Positions 28,858 through 29,481 of a stretch of DNA of 29,481 nucleotides are shown piece by piece (the stretch's first letter is position 1; the number at the start of each line of letters is the position of its first letter). The translations under genes and the position numbers were made by a program. Source of the DNA: Nemertoderma westbladi (lineage: Eukaryota; Xenacoelomorpha; Nemertodermatida; Nemertodermatidae); assembly GCA_032718475.1 (NCBI GenBank), contig JAUCBJ010005801.1:1-29481 (forward strand). Reading direction: 5' to 3'. The notes below the pieces were generated by a model. The model searched no databases and was not told where the DNA came from. It saw nothing but the letters and a program-made list of their open reading frames with translations.

Positions 28858-29392
28858 TTTTGTTGATTTACACTTCGCGATTAACAATTTGTGTATATTA
28901 CATAATACTGTAAACCGGGACTATAATATACCGGGAATATACCACACTGGGAATATTGCAAACACGTTTCCTCTAAGAGATCGCCAATGGTTTGGTTTTA
29001 TTGCCACTTTCCGTCGACTACCCGCAAATTAAAACCGTTACTTTTGGAAATGTTCATCGACGGTTATTAGGTTTCATTGTTGTTGATTACCAACATGTGT
29101 TCTCTTTTGTTACAAGGAACGGACTAATCGTATTTTTATTAAATAACTTCCGGTCCAAGCACCACTGACGCCCCGATAATAAATGTATCGCTTTTTCGTT
29201 TGACACAGCAGGGGTAACGGACGCGAAAATACAAATGCAACGAATAAATAGCTTGAATCTAACAGGGTTGTGATCGCAGAGATGAGATTGTGAAGGTAGG
29301 CAATAATGTGTGTGTCAACTGTCAAGGTGTTGCGTCACCTAGTATCATCGGTTACTTTTAAAATAATAATGTTGTAGGTTGTACCGGTATAA
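28858..29392. other. Intergenic, nothing recognised
   Basis: AT-rich sequence after the array. A short imperfect repeat (ATACCGGGAATATACC and similar, 28905-28965) is present. The 71-codon minus-strand frame at 29110-29325 has no recognisable features. Confidence 0.45.
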
Positions 29393-29481
29393 AGGATCCG
29401 ATTGAAAAGCTCCTGCATGGCAAACAAAATGGGTTCCGAAAAGTAGCACCATTCTGGAATTTCGAAGAAACATTAAGGCAT
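29393..29481 (+). mobile_element. RTE-like LINE fragment, cut by window end
   Basis: Encodes DPIEKLLHGKQNGFRK and, after a frame change, STILEFRRNIKA. This matches DPIGILLHGNQNGFRKGRG and the following region of the LINE at 19270-21712, corresponding to about 20417-20510. It is therefore another copy of the same or a close family, beginning inside the reverse transcriptase and running off the window. Confidence 0.85.

Overview
The window is animal nuclear DNA. It holds spliceosomal introns with GT..AG borders, four protein-coding genes with clear metazoan relatives, three kinds of non-LTR retrotransposon, a tRNA-derived SINE, foldback and MITE-like DNA elements, and three large minisatellites. 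The gene families do not identify the species. The frequent short palindromes TACCGGTA and TAGGCCTA and the mix of L2/CR1-like and RTE-like LINEs suggest a marine invertebrate deuterostome, perhaps an echinoderm. That placement is an inference, not a demonstration. Nothing prokaryotic or viral was seen.

Layout. 1-1419 is mostly unannotated, with a 26-base direct repeat flanking a 242-base segment. 1420-3486 (+) is a three-exon gene for a secreted or GPI-anchored Ly6/uPAR three-finger protein; its first intron carries four MITE-like copies. 4192-6341 is a 63-base minisatellite of about 34 units. 7167-8333 (-) is a C2H2 zinc-finger gene ending in four intact fingers, with the eroded remains of a fifth beyond its stop. 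8981-11032 is a 5'-truncated L2/CR1-like LINE flanked by a 27-base target-site duplication. 11800-12420 (-) is the decayed 3' end of another LINE. 13009-13397 is a foldback element with an 8-base target-site duplication, lying just in front of an intronless deoxyhypusine hydroxylase gene (13524-14495, +). 14664-14866 (-) is a small RTE-like LINE tail and 15730-15976 (-) a SINE, each with its own target-site duplication. 17090-17960 looks like a second, more decayed foldback array.

18030-23412 (-) is a two-exon PAQR-family membrane receptor gene resembling the membrane progestin receptors. Its two coding exons lie 4.3 kb apart. The intron is filled by an RTE-like LINE inserted in a 27-base minisatellite that contains an inverted block. 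About 550 bases upstream of this gene's start codon begins a 4.9-kb array of about 233 units of 21 bases (23962-28857), with several levels of higher-order repeat. The last 90 bases are another RTE-like LINE fragment.

The four genes are not functionally linked: a surface protein, a transcription-factor-like protein, the eIF5A hypusination enzyme and a seven-helix receptor. Most long open frames here are artefacts, because the three array units (21, 27 and 63 bases) are all multiples of three and stay open for kilobases. The two spliced genes are not visible as single open frames and were reconstructed from exon phase, splice sites and family motifs. No convincing new multi-gene system was found. 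The most unusual material is the repeat architecture and how closely it abuts the genes.
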